Of a stretch of DNA of 64,000 bases, positions 46,079 through 55,495 are shown piece after piece. Every line of letters begins with the position of its first letter. The stretch's first letter is position 1. The notes below the pieces were generated by a model. That model saw only the letters and a list, made by a program, of their open reading frames with translations, ran no database searches and was not told where the DNA came from. The translations under genes and the position numbers were made by a program. Origin of the DNA: Flavobacterium sp. (lineage in GTDB: Bacteria > Bacteroidota > Bacteroidia > Flavobacteriales > Flavobacteriaceae); assembly GCF_004211145.1 (NCBI RefSeq), contig NZ_SEBS01000011.1, forward strand, positions 62,001 through 126,000, in the 5' to 3' direction.

Positions 46079-47308
46079 ATGATGAAAAAATTACTTATTG
46101 CGCTGGCATTCCTACCCATCGCAGGTTTTAGCCAGGTCTTGACCGAAGACTTTGAAGGCGGAACTTTCCCTCCAACCGGATGGACCGTCATTAATACGAA
46201 CGCCGCTCAAAATTGGGCGATTTACACCGATGGGCCAATCACAGGCGATGCATCGGCAAACGTCGAATACGATCTTGGCGCACAGGACGAATGGCTTATC
46301 AGCCCGAGTTTTGATCTTACCACTTTACCAACAGCTTTTCTCGAATTCAACATTTCGTTGAGTTATTACTGGTCAGTCGATCCTGAAGACAATTACGATG
46401 TTTTCGTAAAAGTTTCGACCGATGGCGGCCAAACATGGAGTACCGTTTGGGACGAAGAATCTATTCCCGAATTCGCAAGCTATGAGCCGTTTTCGGTTTC
46501 AGTCGACCTCGCGCAGTATGTTGGCAATGCGAATGTGAAAGTGGCTTTCCAATATATCGGTGCCGACGGAGCGCAACTCCTCATCGACGACATCGTAGTA
46601 AAAGAAGAGCAAACGCCTCCACCTGTTCCGCCGGCAAACGACAACTGCGTCGGAGCGATCGCGCTTACGCCGGGTAACAATTTCGAAGCCGCGGCCGTCG
46701 AGTTCACGAACGACAATGCCACGGATTCGGCTGAAATTCCTGAGTGTCAGGAGTCGGCAGCCGCTGACGTCTGGTTTTCGGTTGTGGTTCCCGCGAGCGG
46801 ATCGATTACCATCGAAACCGATTTGGCCGATGGTTCTGAGAATGAGGATACGGTTATTGGAGTTTACACCGGAGCTTGCGGCTCGTTGACTTCCATCGGC
46901 TGTAACGACGACAATGAAGATACTGAAAACCTTTTCTCGAAGGTAGTGTTGACCGCGCTTACGCCCGGAGCGACACTATATGTCGGCGTTTGGTCGTATG
47001 CAGGTTTCTTTGGAACTACGACCGGCGCGTTCAGGGTCGCAGCCTACGACGCTTCTCTGGCCGCTCCGTCGTTCGATACTTCTAAATTCTCGTACTATCC
47101 GAATCCGGTCAAAGACAGGTTGAACGTGGAGTACGACAGTGAAATCGCCGACGTGACCGTTTTCAATCTCATGGGTCAACAGGTTTTGAAACAGCAGATG
47201 AACGCGAATTCAGGACAAGTCGATGTTTCAGCTTTGGCGTCCGGCGCTTATCTGATGAAAGTGAACGCTCAGGATTCGGTGAAAACATATCGCATCGTGA
47301 AGCAGTAA
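46079..47308 (+). CDS. T9SS-sorted adhesin-like protein (cleaved-adhesin domain)
   Basis: 409 residues; two ATGs in a row at 46079 and 46082. Signal peptide MMKKLLIALAFLPIAGFSQ. Cleaved-adhesin domain (about 20-180) with EDFEGGTFPPTGWTVINTNA, DEWLISPSFDLTT and LLIDDIVVKEE, a PPPVPPANDNCVGAIALTPG linker into a second beta domain with VWFSVVVPASGSITIETDLA, and a type A T9SS tail (FSYYPNPVKDRLNVEY ... VKTYRIVKQ). It shares three parts with the 16382 protein but lacks its FN3-like domain. Confidence 0.87.
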   Translation: MMKKLLIALAFLPIAGFSQVLTEDFEGGTFPPTGWTVINTNAAQNWAIYTDGPITGDASANVEYDLGAQDEWLISPSFDLTTLPTAFLEFNISLSYYWSVDPEDNYDVFVKVSTDGGQTWSTVWDEESIPEFASYEPFSVSVDLAQYVGNANVKVAFQYIGADGAQLLIDDIVVKEEQTPPPVPPANDNCVGAIALTPGNNFEAAAVEFTNDNATDSAEIPECQESAAADVWFSVVVPASGSITIETDLADGSENEDTVIGVYTGACGSLTSIGCNDDNEDTENLFSKVVLTALTPGATLYVGVWSYAGFFGTTTGAFRVAAYDASLAAPSFDTSKFSYYPNPVKDRLNVEYDSEIADVTVFNLMGQQVLKQQMNANSGQVDVSALASGAYLMKVNAQDSVKTYRIVKQ

Positions 47309-47326
47309 TTGTGCGGACTAAAATTC

Positions 47327-47354
47327 AAAAGCTGCCTTCGGGCAGCTTTTTTTT
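47327..47354 (+). terminator. intrinsic terminator with TTCG loop
   Basis: Perfect 10-bp stem AAAAGCTGCC/GGCAGCTTTT with TTCG loop and T-run, 18 nt after the adhesin gene. Confidence 0.92.
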
Positions 47355-47358
47355 ATTA

Positions 47359-47477
47359 AGTGCTGAAGTGCTGAAGTGCTTGGTGCTGAAGTGTGGAAGT
47401 TATGCTCAAATGGTCGGGTAGCTTTAGCATTACAGCTCTTTAGCACTTCAGCACCAAGCACTTTAGCACTTTGCACT
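47359..47477. repeat. inverted pair of AAGTGCTG-word tandem arrays
   Basis: Left arm 47359-47393, right arm 47444-47477, 50-nt spacer. Both contain AAGTGCTTGGTGCTGAAGTG or its complement; other words vary slightly between arms. The right arm supplies the -33 TTTG of the lipA promoter. Confidence 0.7.
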
Positions 47478-47504
47478 ATTTAACAAACTTTCTCCGTAAA
47501 TTTG
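47470..47504 (+). promoter_or_regulatory. promoter of lipA
   Basis: TTTG at 47470-47473, 23 nt, TAAATTTG at 47497-47504, then 19 nt to the ATG. Both elements match the consensus; the first is within a repeat arm. Confidence 0.6.
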
Positions 47505-47523
47505 CCATTCAAAAATCAACGAC

Positions 47524-48393
47524 ATGGAAACGGTTCTTGACAACGCGCTGCCCGTAGGTAAACCCAAATGGCTCAAGGTAAAATTGCCGATCGGGCAAAA
47601 ATATACCGAATTGCGCGGTCTCGTCGACAAATATAAACTCAACACCATCTGTACTTCAGGAAGTTGCCCCAACATGGGCGAATGCTGGGGCGAAGGCACG
47701 GCGACGTTCATGATTCTGGGGAACGTCTGTACGCGATCGTGCGGATTTTGTGGCGTCAAGACGGGCCGACCTGAAACCGTCGATTGGGACGAACCTGAAA
47801 AAGTGGCGCGTTCGATAAAACTCATGAAAATCAAGCACGCCGTCGTGACTTCAGTCGATCGCGATGACTTGAAAGACATGGGTTCGATCATTTGGCTCGA
47901 AACCGTGAAAGCGATCCGACGCATGAATCCCGAAACGACTTTGGAAACGTTGATTCCCGATTTTCAGGGCAATGAGCGTAACATCGATCGCATCGTGTCC
48001 GCGAATCCTGAAGTGGTTTCACACAATATGGAAACCGTCCGCCGACTCACTCGCGAAGTCCGAATCCAGGCGAAATACGACCGCAGTCTTGAGGTTTTGC
48101 GTTATTTGAAACAACAAGGCATCCGTCGGACGAAATCAGGAATCATGCTCGGCTTGGGCGAACTCGAAGAAGAAGTCATCCAAACGATGCAGGATCTGCG
48201 CGATGCCAACGTCGATATCGTAACACTCGGACAATACCTGCAACCGTCTAAAAAACACTTGCCCGTAAAAGAATTCATCACGCCTGAGCAATTCGAGAAA
48301 TACGAACGCATCGGGAAGGAAATGGGATTCAGGCACGTGGAAAGCGGCGCGCTGGTTAGAAGTTCGTATCATGCAGCGAAACACATTCTTTGA
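47524..48393 (+). CDS. lipA: lipoyl synthase
   Basis: 289 residues. Auxiliary cluster cysteines in [12 protein letters not shown] and radical-SAM cysteines in [10 protein letters not shown] (CxxxCxxC), with TFMILGNVC before them and [14 protein letters not shown] strand ([16 protein letters not shown]) later; C-terminal serine region [11 protein letters not shown]. It inserts sulfur into octanoyl groups on lipoate-dependent enzymes. Confidence 0.96.
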   Translation: METVLDNALPVGKPKWLKVKLPIGQKYTELRGLVDKYKLNTICTSGSCPNMGECWGEGTATFMILGNVCTRSCGFCGVKTGRPETVDWDEPEKVARSIKLMKIKHAVVTSVDRDDLKDMGSIIWLETVKAIRRMNPETTLETLIPDFQGNERNIDRIVSANPEVVSHNMETVRRLTREVRIQAKYDRSLEVLRYLKQQGIRRTKSGIMLGLGELEEEVIQTMQDLRDANVDIVTLGQYLQPSKKHLPVKEFITPEQFEKYERIGKEMGFRHVESGALVRSSYHAAKHIL

Positions 48394-48394
48394 T

Positions 48395-48470
48395 TTGTTT
48401 TGAATGTTGAATTTTGAATGTTGAGTGACTCCATCCAATTTAAAATTCAAAATTTAAAATTCAAAATAAC
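48395..48470. repeat. short-word inverted repeat (TTTTGAATG / CAAAATTTAAAATT)
   Basis: TTTTGAATGTTGAATTTTGA on the left and TTTAAAATTCAAAATTTAAA on the right, mirrored with a few mismatches. It fills the gap between lipA and gap. Confidence 0.55.
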
Positions 48471-48477
48471 AATTCCA

Positions 48478-49476
48478 ATGAGTAAAACCCGCATTGCCAT
48501 AAACGGTTTCGGTCGCATCGGGCGAAATCTCTTCCGATTGCTTTTGAATCATCCCGACATCGAAGTCGTCGCGATAAACGATATCGCCGACAATCGAACG
48601 ATGGCGCACCTGATCAAGTACGACAGCATCCACGGTGTTTTGAACAGCGAGGTTTCGTTTGACGAACATTCGATTGTCATCGATGGAAAACATTACACAT
48701 TCTTCCATGAAAAGGAAATCAAGAACCTCGATTGGAATTCACAGGATATTGATATCGTCATCGAATCCACGGGCAAATACAAGACGTTCGACGAGATAAA
48801 CCAACACGTTTTGCAAGGCGCGAAAAAGGTAATTTTGTCGGCTCCGAGCGAAACTGATCTGATCAAGACGGTCGTGCTTGGCGTAAACGAACACATTCTC
48901 GACGGATCGGAAACCATAATTTCAAATGCGAGCTGCACGACGAACAACGCGGCTCCGATGATAAAGGTTATCGACGAACTCTGCGGCATCGAACAAGCCT
49001 ACATCACGACGGTCCACTCCTACACGACCGACCAGAGTCTGCACGACGAACCGCACAAGGATTTGCGTCGCGCGAGAGCAGCTTCCCAATCCATAGTTCC
49101 GACGACGACGGGCGCAGCGAAAGCGTTGACGAAAATCTTCCCGAAAATGGACGGCAAAATCGGTGGCGGCGGCATCCGCGTTCCCGTGCCCGATGGCTCG
49201 TTGACCGACATCACGTGTTACGTACGATGCGAAACGTCGATCGAAGAACTCAACGCGGCATTCAGGAAAGCGGCCCAGGGTGAACTCAATGGAATTTTGG
49301 CGTATACTGAAGATCCGATCGTGTCGGTGGACATCATCGGAAATCGCAATTCGTGCACTTTTGATGCGCAACTTACCTCGGTGATTGACAAAATGGTCAA
49401 AGTCGTGGGTTGGTATGACAACGAAATCGGATATTGCTCACGCTTAATCGACCTAATAGCACTAATTAAGAAATAA
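48478..49476 (+). CDS. gap: type I glyceraldehyde-3-phosphate dehydrogenase
   Basis: 332 residues from MSKTRIAINGFGRIGRN; the frame extends upstream to 48418 only through repeat sequence. NAD motif GFGRIGR at 11-17, catalytic Cys153 in SNASCTTNNAAP, phosphate-binding TTTGAAKA and the S-loop GGGIRVPVPDGS. Converts glyceraldehyde-3-phosphate to 1,3-bisphosphoglycerate in glycolysis or back in gluconeogenesis. Confidence 0.96.
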   Translation: MSKTRIAINGFGRIGRNLFRLLLNHPDIEVVAINDIADNRTMAHLIKYDSIHGVLNSEVSFDEHSIVIDGKHYTFFHEKEIKNLDWNSQDIDIVIESTGKYKTFDEINQHVLQGAKKVILSAPSETDLIKTVVLGVNEHILDGSETIISNASCTTNNAAPMIKVIDELCGIEQAYITTVHSYTTDQSLHDEPHKDLRRARAASQSIVPTTTGAAKALTKIFPKMDGKIGGGGIRVPVPDGSLTDITCYVRCETSIEELNAAFRKAAQGELNGILAYTEDPIVSVDIIGNRNSCTFDAQLTSVIDKMVKVVGWYDNEIGYCSRLIDLIALIKK

Positions 49477-49519
49477 TTCCTACATTTAACACCCTGAATC
49501 CGAACAAACACAGAGGTTA

Positions 49520-51679
49520 ATGAGGAAATTGCTACTATTATTGCTTTTTTGCTTTGCCAGCGGTTATGCCCAAAAAAAACCGGTTGACAGTTCGGATTAT
49601 TACATCGAACTCGCCCAGTTCAATTCGCGCATCAACAACTACCGCAATTCGCTCGACTATACCCAAAAAGCCATCGACTACGCGCGTCGCAACAAAGACG
49701 TAAAGGCCGAGGCAAGTGCTTCCCTCGCGCTTGCAAATCTCTACATCGACATCAAGAAATTCAACGACGCGACTGAGATATTGAGCCGTGCGATCGCGTT
49801 GTTCAATACGTTGAAACCATCGGCCGAACAAGCGTACGCCTACTATAATCTGGGTTTGTGTTACATGGAAAAAGAAAATTATTCCATGGCCGAAATCAAT
49901 TTCGAGAAGGCGAAAACCATTTATCAGACACTTAAGATTCCCGACGCGATCCAATTGTTGAACCTTCAGCGCGGCATCGTGTATCGCGCGAAACGCAAAA
50001 ACGCCGAAGCCGCCTATGTTTTCGGGCTTATCATATCGATTCCCGACAGGCTCGACGTCTATAAGATCAAGGCCGAAGCGCTGTACCAAATGGGCGAACT
50101 CGAACTCGACCAAAAACGCAACAATCTCGCATTGAATTATTTGAACCGCGCGATCCTGCTCAACGAACAGCACAACAATTACGAGTTGCGTTCGAAGATC
50201 TACATGGCGTTGAGCAAGGCGTACGAGAACATTTCGGACATCAGGAATTCGTATCGCTTCCTCAAGAAACACATCGAACTGCGCGACAGCATCGCCAATC
50301 TGAACAAGGAAAAATTGGGCGCCGACGACTACACGAAATTCAAGGAAGGCGAGCGTTTAAAGACCATCGAACAGCTCGACAAGGAAAACCAGCAGCAGGA
50401 AAAAGCGAGCCGATTCGCGAAGTTGATCTCGATTTTGGCGATCGCACTGATCTCGATCCTGTCGCTTTTGAGTTTATCGCTTTACAAGAACAACATCATC
50501 CGAAACCAATCGAACGTATTGCTCAAGGAAAAAAACAAGGAACTCCAGGTCGCGAAGGACAAGGCTGAAAAGGCGTCAAAAGCCAGGGCCGAATTCCTGT
50601 CGACCGTAAGCCACGAATTGCGCACGCCTTTGAACGCGATCAACGGCATCACGCACCTTTTGCTTGAGGAAAACCCGAAGAAATCACAGCTGAATTATTT
50701 GACGTCGCTTCAATTTTCGGGCAATTACCTGCTCACTTTCATCAACGAAATCCTTGAGATCAACCGTATCGAATCGAGCACTGTCGTGGCCGAGAAGATC
50801 AATTTCAACCTCAAGTTGCTTTTGGAGAATATCCAGAATTCACTCAAGGAACTCGCGGGCACGAACAACAACAAATACACGATCGAGATCGACGAACGCA
50901 TTCCCGATATTTTGATCGGAGATCCGACGAAATTGTCACAGATCTTCATGAACCTGATCAACAATGCGCTCAAGTTCACGAAAAACGGCGAAGTGAAAGT
51001 CGTCGTGCGCCAACAATCGGTGACCGACGATACGACGAACATCCATTTCAGGATCATCGACACGGGAATCGGAATTCCCGAAGACAAACAGGAATCGATT
51101 TTCGACAGTTTCTCACAAGGTTCGATAGAAATCAACCGCAAGTACGGCGGAACCGGACTCGGATTGAACATCGTCAAGAAACTCATCGACATACTCGGCG
51201 GACAGATCAAACTCGAGAGCAAAATCGGGCAAGGTTCCACGTTTTCGTTTGATTTGGCGTTCAAGATCAGTTCGGGGCAGGAAATCATAAAGGACGAAGA
51301 CTACGACGAATCGGTGTTCGTGAACAAGAAAGTGCTGCTCATCGAGGACAACAAGATCAACCAGATGATCACGGCCAAGATGTGCGAAAACAAACAGATG
51401 CTCGTCGAGATCATCGACAACGGCGAAGACGCGATCGAAGCCGTCAAGAACAATTATTACGATCTGGTTTTGATGGACGTGCACTTGCCCGGCATCAACG
51501 GAACCATCGCGACCCAAACGATCAGGACGTTCGATATGCATACGCGCATCATAGCGCTAACGGCGATCTCGCTCAACGAAAACCGCGAGATGTTGTTGAG
51601 TTATGGGATGAATGACGTGATTACGAAGCCTTTTGACCCGAATGTTTTTTATAGGGTGATCGCGCAGACGATTTCTTGA
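49520..51679 (+). CDS. hybrid histidine kinase with periplasmic TPR sensor
   Basis: 719 residues. Signal peptide MRKLLLLLLFCFASGYAQ, TPR repeats (about 25-290) in the periplasm, one membrane helix (about 299-322), a coiled linker, HisKA with H365 in STVSHELRTPL, HATPase_c with NLINNALKF (N-box), DTGIGIP and GGTGLGLNIV, and a C-terminal receiver with D653 in LVLMDVHLPG and the K in TKPFDPNVF. No DNA-binding domain follows, so the phosphate must pass to another protein. No partner regulator is adjacent. Confidence 0.93.
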   Translation: MRKLLLLLLFCFASGYAQKKPVDSSDYYIELAQFNSRINNYRNSLDYTQKAIDYARRNKDVKAEASASLALANLYIDIKKFNDATEILSRAIALFNTLKPSAEQAYAYYNLGLCYMEKENYSMAEINFEKAKTIYQTLKIPDAIQLLNLQRGIVYRAKRKNAEAAYVFGLIISIPDRLDVYKIKAEALYQMGELELDQKRNNLALNYLNRAILLNEQHNNYELRSKIYMALSKAYENISDIRNSYRFLKKHIELRDSIANLNKEKLGADDYTKFKEGERLKTIEQLDKENQQQEKASRFAKLISILAIALISILSLLSLSLYKNNIIRNQSNVLLKEKNKELQVAKDKAEKASKARAEFLSTVSHELRTPLNAINGITHLLLEENPKKSQLNYLTSLQFSGNYLLTFINEILEINRIESSTVVAEKINFNLKLLLENIQNSLKELAGTNNNKYTIEIDERIPDILIGDPTKLSQIFMNLINNALKFTKNGEVKVVVRQQSVTDDTTNIHFRIIDTGIGIPEDKQESIFDSFSQGSIEINRKYGGTGLGLNIVKKLIDILGGQIKLESKIGQGSTFSFDLAFKISSGQEIIKDEDYDESVFVNKKVLLIEDNKINQMITAKMCENKQMLVEIIDNGEDAIEAVKNNYYDLVLMDVHLPGINGTIATQTIRTFDMHTRIIALTAISLNENREMLLSYGMNDVITKPFDPNVFYRVIAQTIS

Positions 51680-51680
51680 G

Positions 51681-51720
51681 GAAGCGCTACGCGTTGGACT
51701 TTTGGACACGCTGCGCTTTG
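51681..51720. repeat. partial 16-bp repeat units, opposite orientation to 51818
   Basis: GCGCTACGCGTTGGACTTTT and TTTGGACACGCTGCGCTTTG, about two diverged units. With 51818-51977 they form an inverted arrangement after the histidine kinase gene. Confidence 0.6.
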
Positions 51721-51817
51721 GATTTGGTTTAGGCCTAAGAAAATCTCGCTTTCATATTGAAAACGGATTTTAATTTTCTAAAGAATTGGTCGTCAAATAT
51801 AGAAGATTTGAATCTAA

Positions 51818-51977
51818 GCGAAGCGTGTCCAAAGCGAAGCGAGTCTAAAGCGCAGCGCGTCCCAAGCAAAGCGTGTCCAAAGCGAAGCGAGTCCAAAGCA
51901 AAGCGTGTCCAAAGCAAAGCGTGTCCAAAGCGAAGCGTGTCCAAAGCAAAGCGATTCAAAAGCGCAACGCGTCTAAC
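51818..51977. repeat. array of ten 16-bp repeat units, second locus
   Basis: Ten units in exact 16-bp register with consensus GCGAAGCGTGTCCAAA; the changing bases are mostly at positions 3-5, 9 and 12-14. The last unit overlaps the stop codon of the purine phosphorylase gene. The unit is the reverse complement of that at 40105. The 293-base gap 51680-51972 is therefore mostly repeat and holds no gene. Confidence 0.85.
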
Positions 51978-52782
51978 TCCCAATCAATTCCCCAATCAAC
52001 TTCCTAACCATCGGTTCCGCCTTTTTCGCCGCCAGCAACACTTCTTCGTGATTCACTTCGGCGATCGAATCTTCATGCCCGATGTCGGTGATCACCGAAA
52101 TCCCAAACGTTTCCAATTCCATGTGGCGCGCCACGATTACCTCTGGAACGGTCGACATCCCGACGCAATCGGCTCCGAGGATTTTGACCATGCGATATTC
52201 GGCAAGCGTTTCAAACGTCGGGCCTTGCAATCCGAGGTAGATTCCGTCCTTGACTTCGATGTTGAGCTCCGACGCGATTCGTTTCGCTTTTGCGATCAGA
52301 TTTTTGGAGTACGGTTCGCCCATGTTGACGAATCTCGGCCCGAAGCGATCGTCGTTTTTTCCTCTCAACGGATGCTCGGGCATCATGTTTATATGGTCGT
52401 TAATAAGTACGATGTCGCCAACTTTGTAATTTGGATTTACGCCTCCCGACGCGTTCGAGACGATGAGTTTGTTGACGCCCAGATATTTCATCACGCGCAC
52501 CGGAAACGTGACCTCGGCCATCGAATAACCTTCGTAATAATGGAATCGGCCTTGCATTGCGACGACTTTCTTGCCCGCGATGGTTCCGAAAACGAGTGCG
52601 CCTTTGTGGCCTTCGACGGTCGATATCGGGAAATTCGGGATTTTGCGGTACGGAAGCGTGTATTCGATCGCGATGTCGTCGGTAAATCCACCGAGGCCCG
52701 AACCCAGGATTACGCCGTATTCGGGCGACATGTCGATCTTGCTTTTTATGAATTCAACGGTCTGTCGTACTTTTTCCCACAT
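51973..52782 (-). CDS. purine-nucleoside phosphorylase
   Basis: 269 residues from the ATG at 52782; a TTG two codons earlier is less likely. Trimeric PNP (PNP_UDP) motifs: GVILGSGLGGF, MQGRFHYYEGY, VSNASGGVN, GLQGPTFET, MSTVPEVIVARH and the Asn/Asp region DIGHEDS. Phosphorolyses inosine and guanosine in purine salvage. Its start overlaps the 3' end of lpxK by 29 bp, so the two are cotranscribed. Confidence 0.93.
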   Translation of the reverse strand: MWEKVRQTVEFIKSKIDMSPEYGVILGSGLGGFTDDIAIEYTLPYRKIPNFPISTVEGHKGALVFGTIAGKKVVAMQGRFHYYEGYSMAEVTFPVRVMKYLGVNKLIVSNASGGVNPNYKVGDIVLINDHINMMPEHPLRGKNDDRFGPRFVNMGEPYSKNLIAKAKRIASELNIEVKDGIYLGLQGPTFETLAEYRMVKILGADCVGMSTVPEVIVARHMELETFGISVITDIGHEDSIAEVNHEEVLLAAKKAEPMVRKLIGELIGS

Positions 52783-53776
52783 AGTCAAGGATTGTTTTAT
52801 CGAATTGGTCGGCCCCGGAAGTCAAAGTCGATTTTATCGGAAGATAATATACGTTTTCGAGGCCGCTGTTTTGCAGGCGAACGTAGTCTTTTTCGGTCGT
52901 GACGATAGGATTTCCATTTGCTTTTTTGGCGATTTCCAAAATGTCGGAATCCGAGAAATGATGATGGTCGGGAAATTCGAGAATCTCGTCGCTTCCCGAA
53001 TTCAGATAGTCGAAGAACGGTTTTGGTTTTGCGATTCCGGCGACCAGCAATTTCTTTTGGTTTTTAAGTTCGTCCACCGATATATTTCGGACATCGGAAC
53101 ACACCGAATCGTCGTAATCGATAAAACTGAAGAACAACTGTTGGTGCGATTTCAACCGCATTTTGTAACGGATCACGTTTTGCTGGGCTTCCGATAAATC
53201 GCTCGGGCATTTCGTGACGATTATGATGTCTGCGCGTTTCGCTCCTCGCCTGCTTTCGCGCAGGTTTCCCGTCGGAAGTAGGAAATCGTCGACATATAAA
53301 TCATTGAAAACCGTGAGCAAAATATAGAATCCTGCGTGTACTTTCCGATGTTGGAACGCGTCGTCGAGCAAAATCACATCGGGTTTTCGCGGTTGTTCGA
53401 GCAGTTTTTGGATGCCGTTCGTGCGATCGGCGTCGACCGCGACCAAAATATCCGGAAATTTTCGGTGAAATTGGAACGGTTCGTCTCCCAGGGTTTCGGC
53501 GTTCGAACTTTTGTCGGCCAGTACGAAACCGCTCGTCTTGCGTTTGTATCCGCGGCTCAGCGTAGCGACTTTGTAATTGGGCGTCAACAATCGCAACAAA
53601 TATTCGATCTGTGGAGATTTTCCGGTTCCGCCCACGCTAAGGTTTCCGACGGCGATCACGGGAATGTTGAACGTCGTCGATCTGAAAATGCCCTTGTCGT
53701 AAAAATAATTGCGCATTCCCGTGATGAATCCGTAAATCGCGGCAAACGGGAAGAGTATTTTTCGGAGCAAAACCAT
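52754..53776 (-). CDS. lpxK: tetraacyldisaccharide 4'-kinase
   Basis: 340 residues. N-terminal hydrophobic helix, then P-loop in AVGNLSVGGTGKSP, SRGYKR, DEPF and the DDAFQHR signature. Phosphorylates the lipid A disaccharide at the inner membrane. Upstream on the minus strand, TTTTG followed 22 nt later by TATATTTT could be its promoter, overlapping that of the divergent gene at 53830. Confidence 0.94.
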   Translation of the reverse strand: MVLLRKILFPFAAIYGFITGMRNYFYDKGIFRSTTFNIPVIAVGNLSVGGTGKSPQIEYLLRLLTPNYKVATLSRGYKRKTSGFVLADKSSNAETLGDEPFQFHRKFPDILVAVDADRTNGIQKLLEQPRKPDVILLDDAFQHRKVHAGFYILLTVFNDLYVDDFLLPTGNLRESRRGAKRADIIIVTKCPSDLSEAQQNVIRYKMRLKSHQQLFFSFIDYDDSVCSDVRNISVDELKNQKKLLVAGIAKPKPFFDYLNSGSDEILEFPDHHHFSDSDILEIAKKANGNPIVTTEKDYVRLQNSGLENVYYLPIKSTLTSGADQFDKTILDYVGKSTTDR

Positions 53777-53795
53777 CTTACGAAAATATAATTTT

Positions 53796-53803
53796 TATCT
53801 TTG
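53796..53803 (+). promoter_or_regulatory. -7 box of the 53830 gene
   Basis: TATCTTTG, exact TAnnTTTG, 26 nt before the ATG. No convincing TTTG at -33. Confidence 0.5.
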
Positions 53804-53829
53804 GTATCCGAACAAAAATTCGTTCAATC

Positions 53830-54399
53830 ATGAGCTTCCGTTCCTTTGTAATCGCACTATTTCTAATTGCCAGTTCGGTGCTTCCGGCTCAGGAAACCGA
53901 CGCCACGGGAATTCTACGAACCATTCTCAAAAATTATTACAAGACTGAAAAACCCGTTTATAAAGGCCGCCAGCAACTGCTTTTCTTTTTTTGCGACAAG
54001 GCGAACAACAATGAGGAAATTTTCGAGGCCGTGCAAAATCTCAAGCTTCCGCAAGCGACCGTGAAGCAAATCCGCAATACGGTGCTGACCGATTTATCGC
54101 CCGCAAGTTGGCAACAGGAACTCGAAGCGATCTACAAAGACGACCAAACCAAGTTGCAGATGAAGATCAACGACTGCCTGTTGGTCGAACAATACCAGGA
54201 ACGACGCGCCAAACTCAACCTGAACAACCAGCGGCTGATGATCGTGAGCAAGCCCGTTTTGTACGACAACAATTCGAAGGCGCTCGTGAAAGTCACGTTC
54301 TACCGGACCATCGAACACAACAACGGAGCGGTTGTACGCATGGAAAAAATCAACGGCGTCTGGACGATAAAAGAATTCCTAAACGAGTGGGCAACCTGA
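53830..54399 (+). CDS. secreted protein of unknown function
   Basis: 189 residues. Signal peptide MSFRSFVIALFLIASSVLPAQ, then a helical part (ILRTILKNYYKTEKPV) and a C-terminal strand-rich part (NQRLMIVSKPVLYDNNSKAL, VKVTFYRTIEHNNGAVVRME, VWTIKEFLNEW) that resembles a small NTF2-like or cystatin-like fold. I do not recognise the family. Its TGA overlaps the next ATG (TGATG), coupling it to the Nif3-like gene. Confidence 0.75.
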   Translation: MSFRSFVIALFLIASSVLPAQETDATGILRTILKNYYKTEKPVYKGRQQLLFFFCDKANNNEEIFEAVQNLKLPQATVKQIRNTVLTDLSPASWQQELEAIYKDDQTKLQMKINDCLLVEQYQERRAKLNLNNQRLMIVSKPVLYDNNSKALVKVTFYRTIEHNNGAVVRMEKINGVWTIKEFLNEWAT

Positions 54400-55493
54400 T
54401 GAAGATAAAAGAAATACTTGCCGTTCTCGAGGAAATGGCGCCGCTAGCGTATGCCGAGGATTTTGATAATGTCGGTTTGATACTGGGAAATTCGAACGAC
54501 GAGGCGACGGGAATTCTCGTTTGCCACGACGCGCTTGAATCGGTTATCGATGAGGCGATCGAGAAAAAGTGCAATCTGGTCGTTTGTTTCCATCCGATCT
54601 TGTTTTCAGGATTGAAGAAAATCACGGGCGCGAATTACGTCGAACGCTCGATCTTGAAAGCGATCAGGAACGACATCGCGATCTATGCGGTGCACACGGC
54701 TTTGGACAACCATAAGAACGGCGTGAATAAGATTTTCTGTGACGCGCTCGGATTGGTGAACACGAAGATTCTGGTACCGAAGAAGGGATTTATTTCCAAA
54801 CTTGTGACATTCGCACCGATGGAAAATGCTGACAATGTCCGAAATGCGTTGTTTGCCGCCGGAGCCGGAAAAATCGGGAATTACGAGAATTGCAGTTTCA
54901 ATTCAAACGGAACCGGAACGTATCAGGGAAATGCCGACAGCAATCCCGTAATCGGGCAAAAACACGAATTGGTGAACGCCGATGAAACGAAGATCGAGGT
55001 CACGTTCGAGAAACACCTGCAATCCAAAATCCTAAAAGCGCTTTTTGAAAATCATCCGTACGAGGAAGTCGCTTATGAGATTTACGAACTAAAAAACGAA
55101 CACCAGAATATCGGATTGGGAATGATCGGCGAACTCGAAACGGCAAGAACCGAACGCGATTTCCTGCAATTGGTCGCCGATTCGATGCAGGCCGAAGGCA
55201 TCCGACACTCGGAATATCGAAATAAAAACGTGAAAAAAGTAGCCGTTCTGGGCGGTTCGGGAAGTTTCGCGATTCAGGCCGCAAGGCGCGCCGGTGCTGA
55301 TGCTTTCGTGACATCGGACTTGAAATACCATCAGTTTTACGAAGCCGAGGATGACTTGCTTTTACTCGACATCGGCCACTTTGAAAGCGAGCGTTTTACA
55401 AAAAATTATATAGTTGATTTTCTAAAGGAAAAAATCCCTAATTTTGCAATCATTTTATCCGAAGTAAATACGAATCCAATTAAGTACTTTTAA
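54399..55493 (+). CDS. Nif3-like dinuclear metal centre hexameric protein
   Basis: 364 residues from the ATG at 54399; a longer frame back to 54108 only reads the previous gene out of frame. N-terminal half DNVGLILGNS, VVCFHPILFSGLKKITG and AVHTALDNHKNGVN with metal-binding histidines, a PII-like insertion (about 130-240), and the C-terminal half AVLGGSGS and DLKYHQFYEAEDDLLLLDIGHFESE with the remaining ligands. The conserved YbgI/Nif3 family; a GTP cyclohydrolase-like role has been proposed but is not secure. Confidence 0.92.
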   Translation: MKIKEILAVLEEMAPLAYAEDFDNVGLILGNSNDEATGILVCHDALESVIDEAIEKKCNLVVCFHPILFSGLKKITGANYVERSILKAIRNDIAIYAVHTALDNHKNGVNKIFCDALGLVNTKILVPKKGFISKLVTFAPMENADNVRNALFAAGAGKIGNYENCSFNSNGTGTYQGNADSNPVIGQKHELVNADETKIEVTFEKHLQSKILKALFENHPYEEVAYEIYELKNEHQNIGLGMIGELETARTERDFLQLVADSMQAEGIRHSEYRNKNVKKVAVLGGSGSFAIQAARRAGADAFVTSDLKYHQFYEAEDDLLLLDIGHFESERFTKNYIVDFLKEKIPNFAIILSEVNTNPIKYF

Positions 55494-55495
55494 AT

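Noticed and set aside
51818..51977. 16-bp array as a CRISPR
   Set aside because: Units adjoin with no spacers and no cas genes are present.
51757..52902. Plus-strand frame of 381 codons over the 16-bp array and the purine phosphorylase gene
   Set aside because: The first part reads the 16-bp repeats as a periodic Lys/Arg/Ser peptide and the rest is antisense to a clear enzyme gene.
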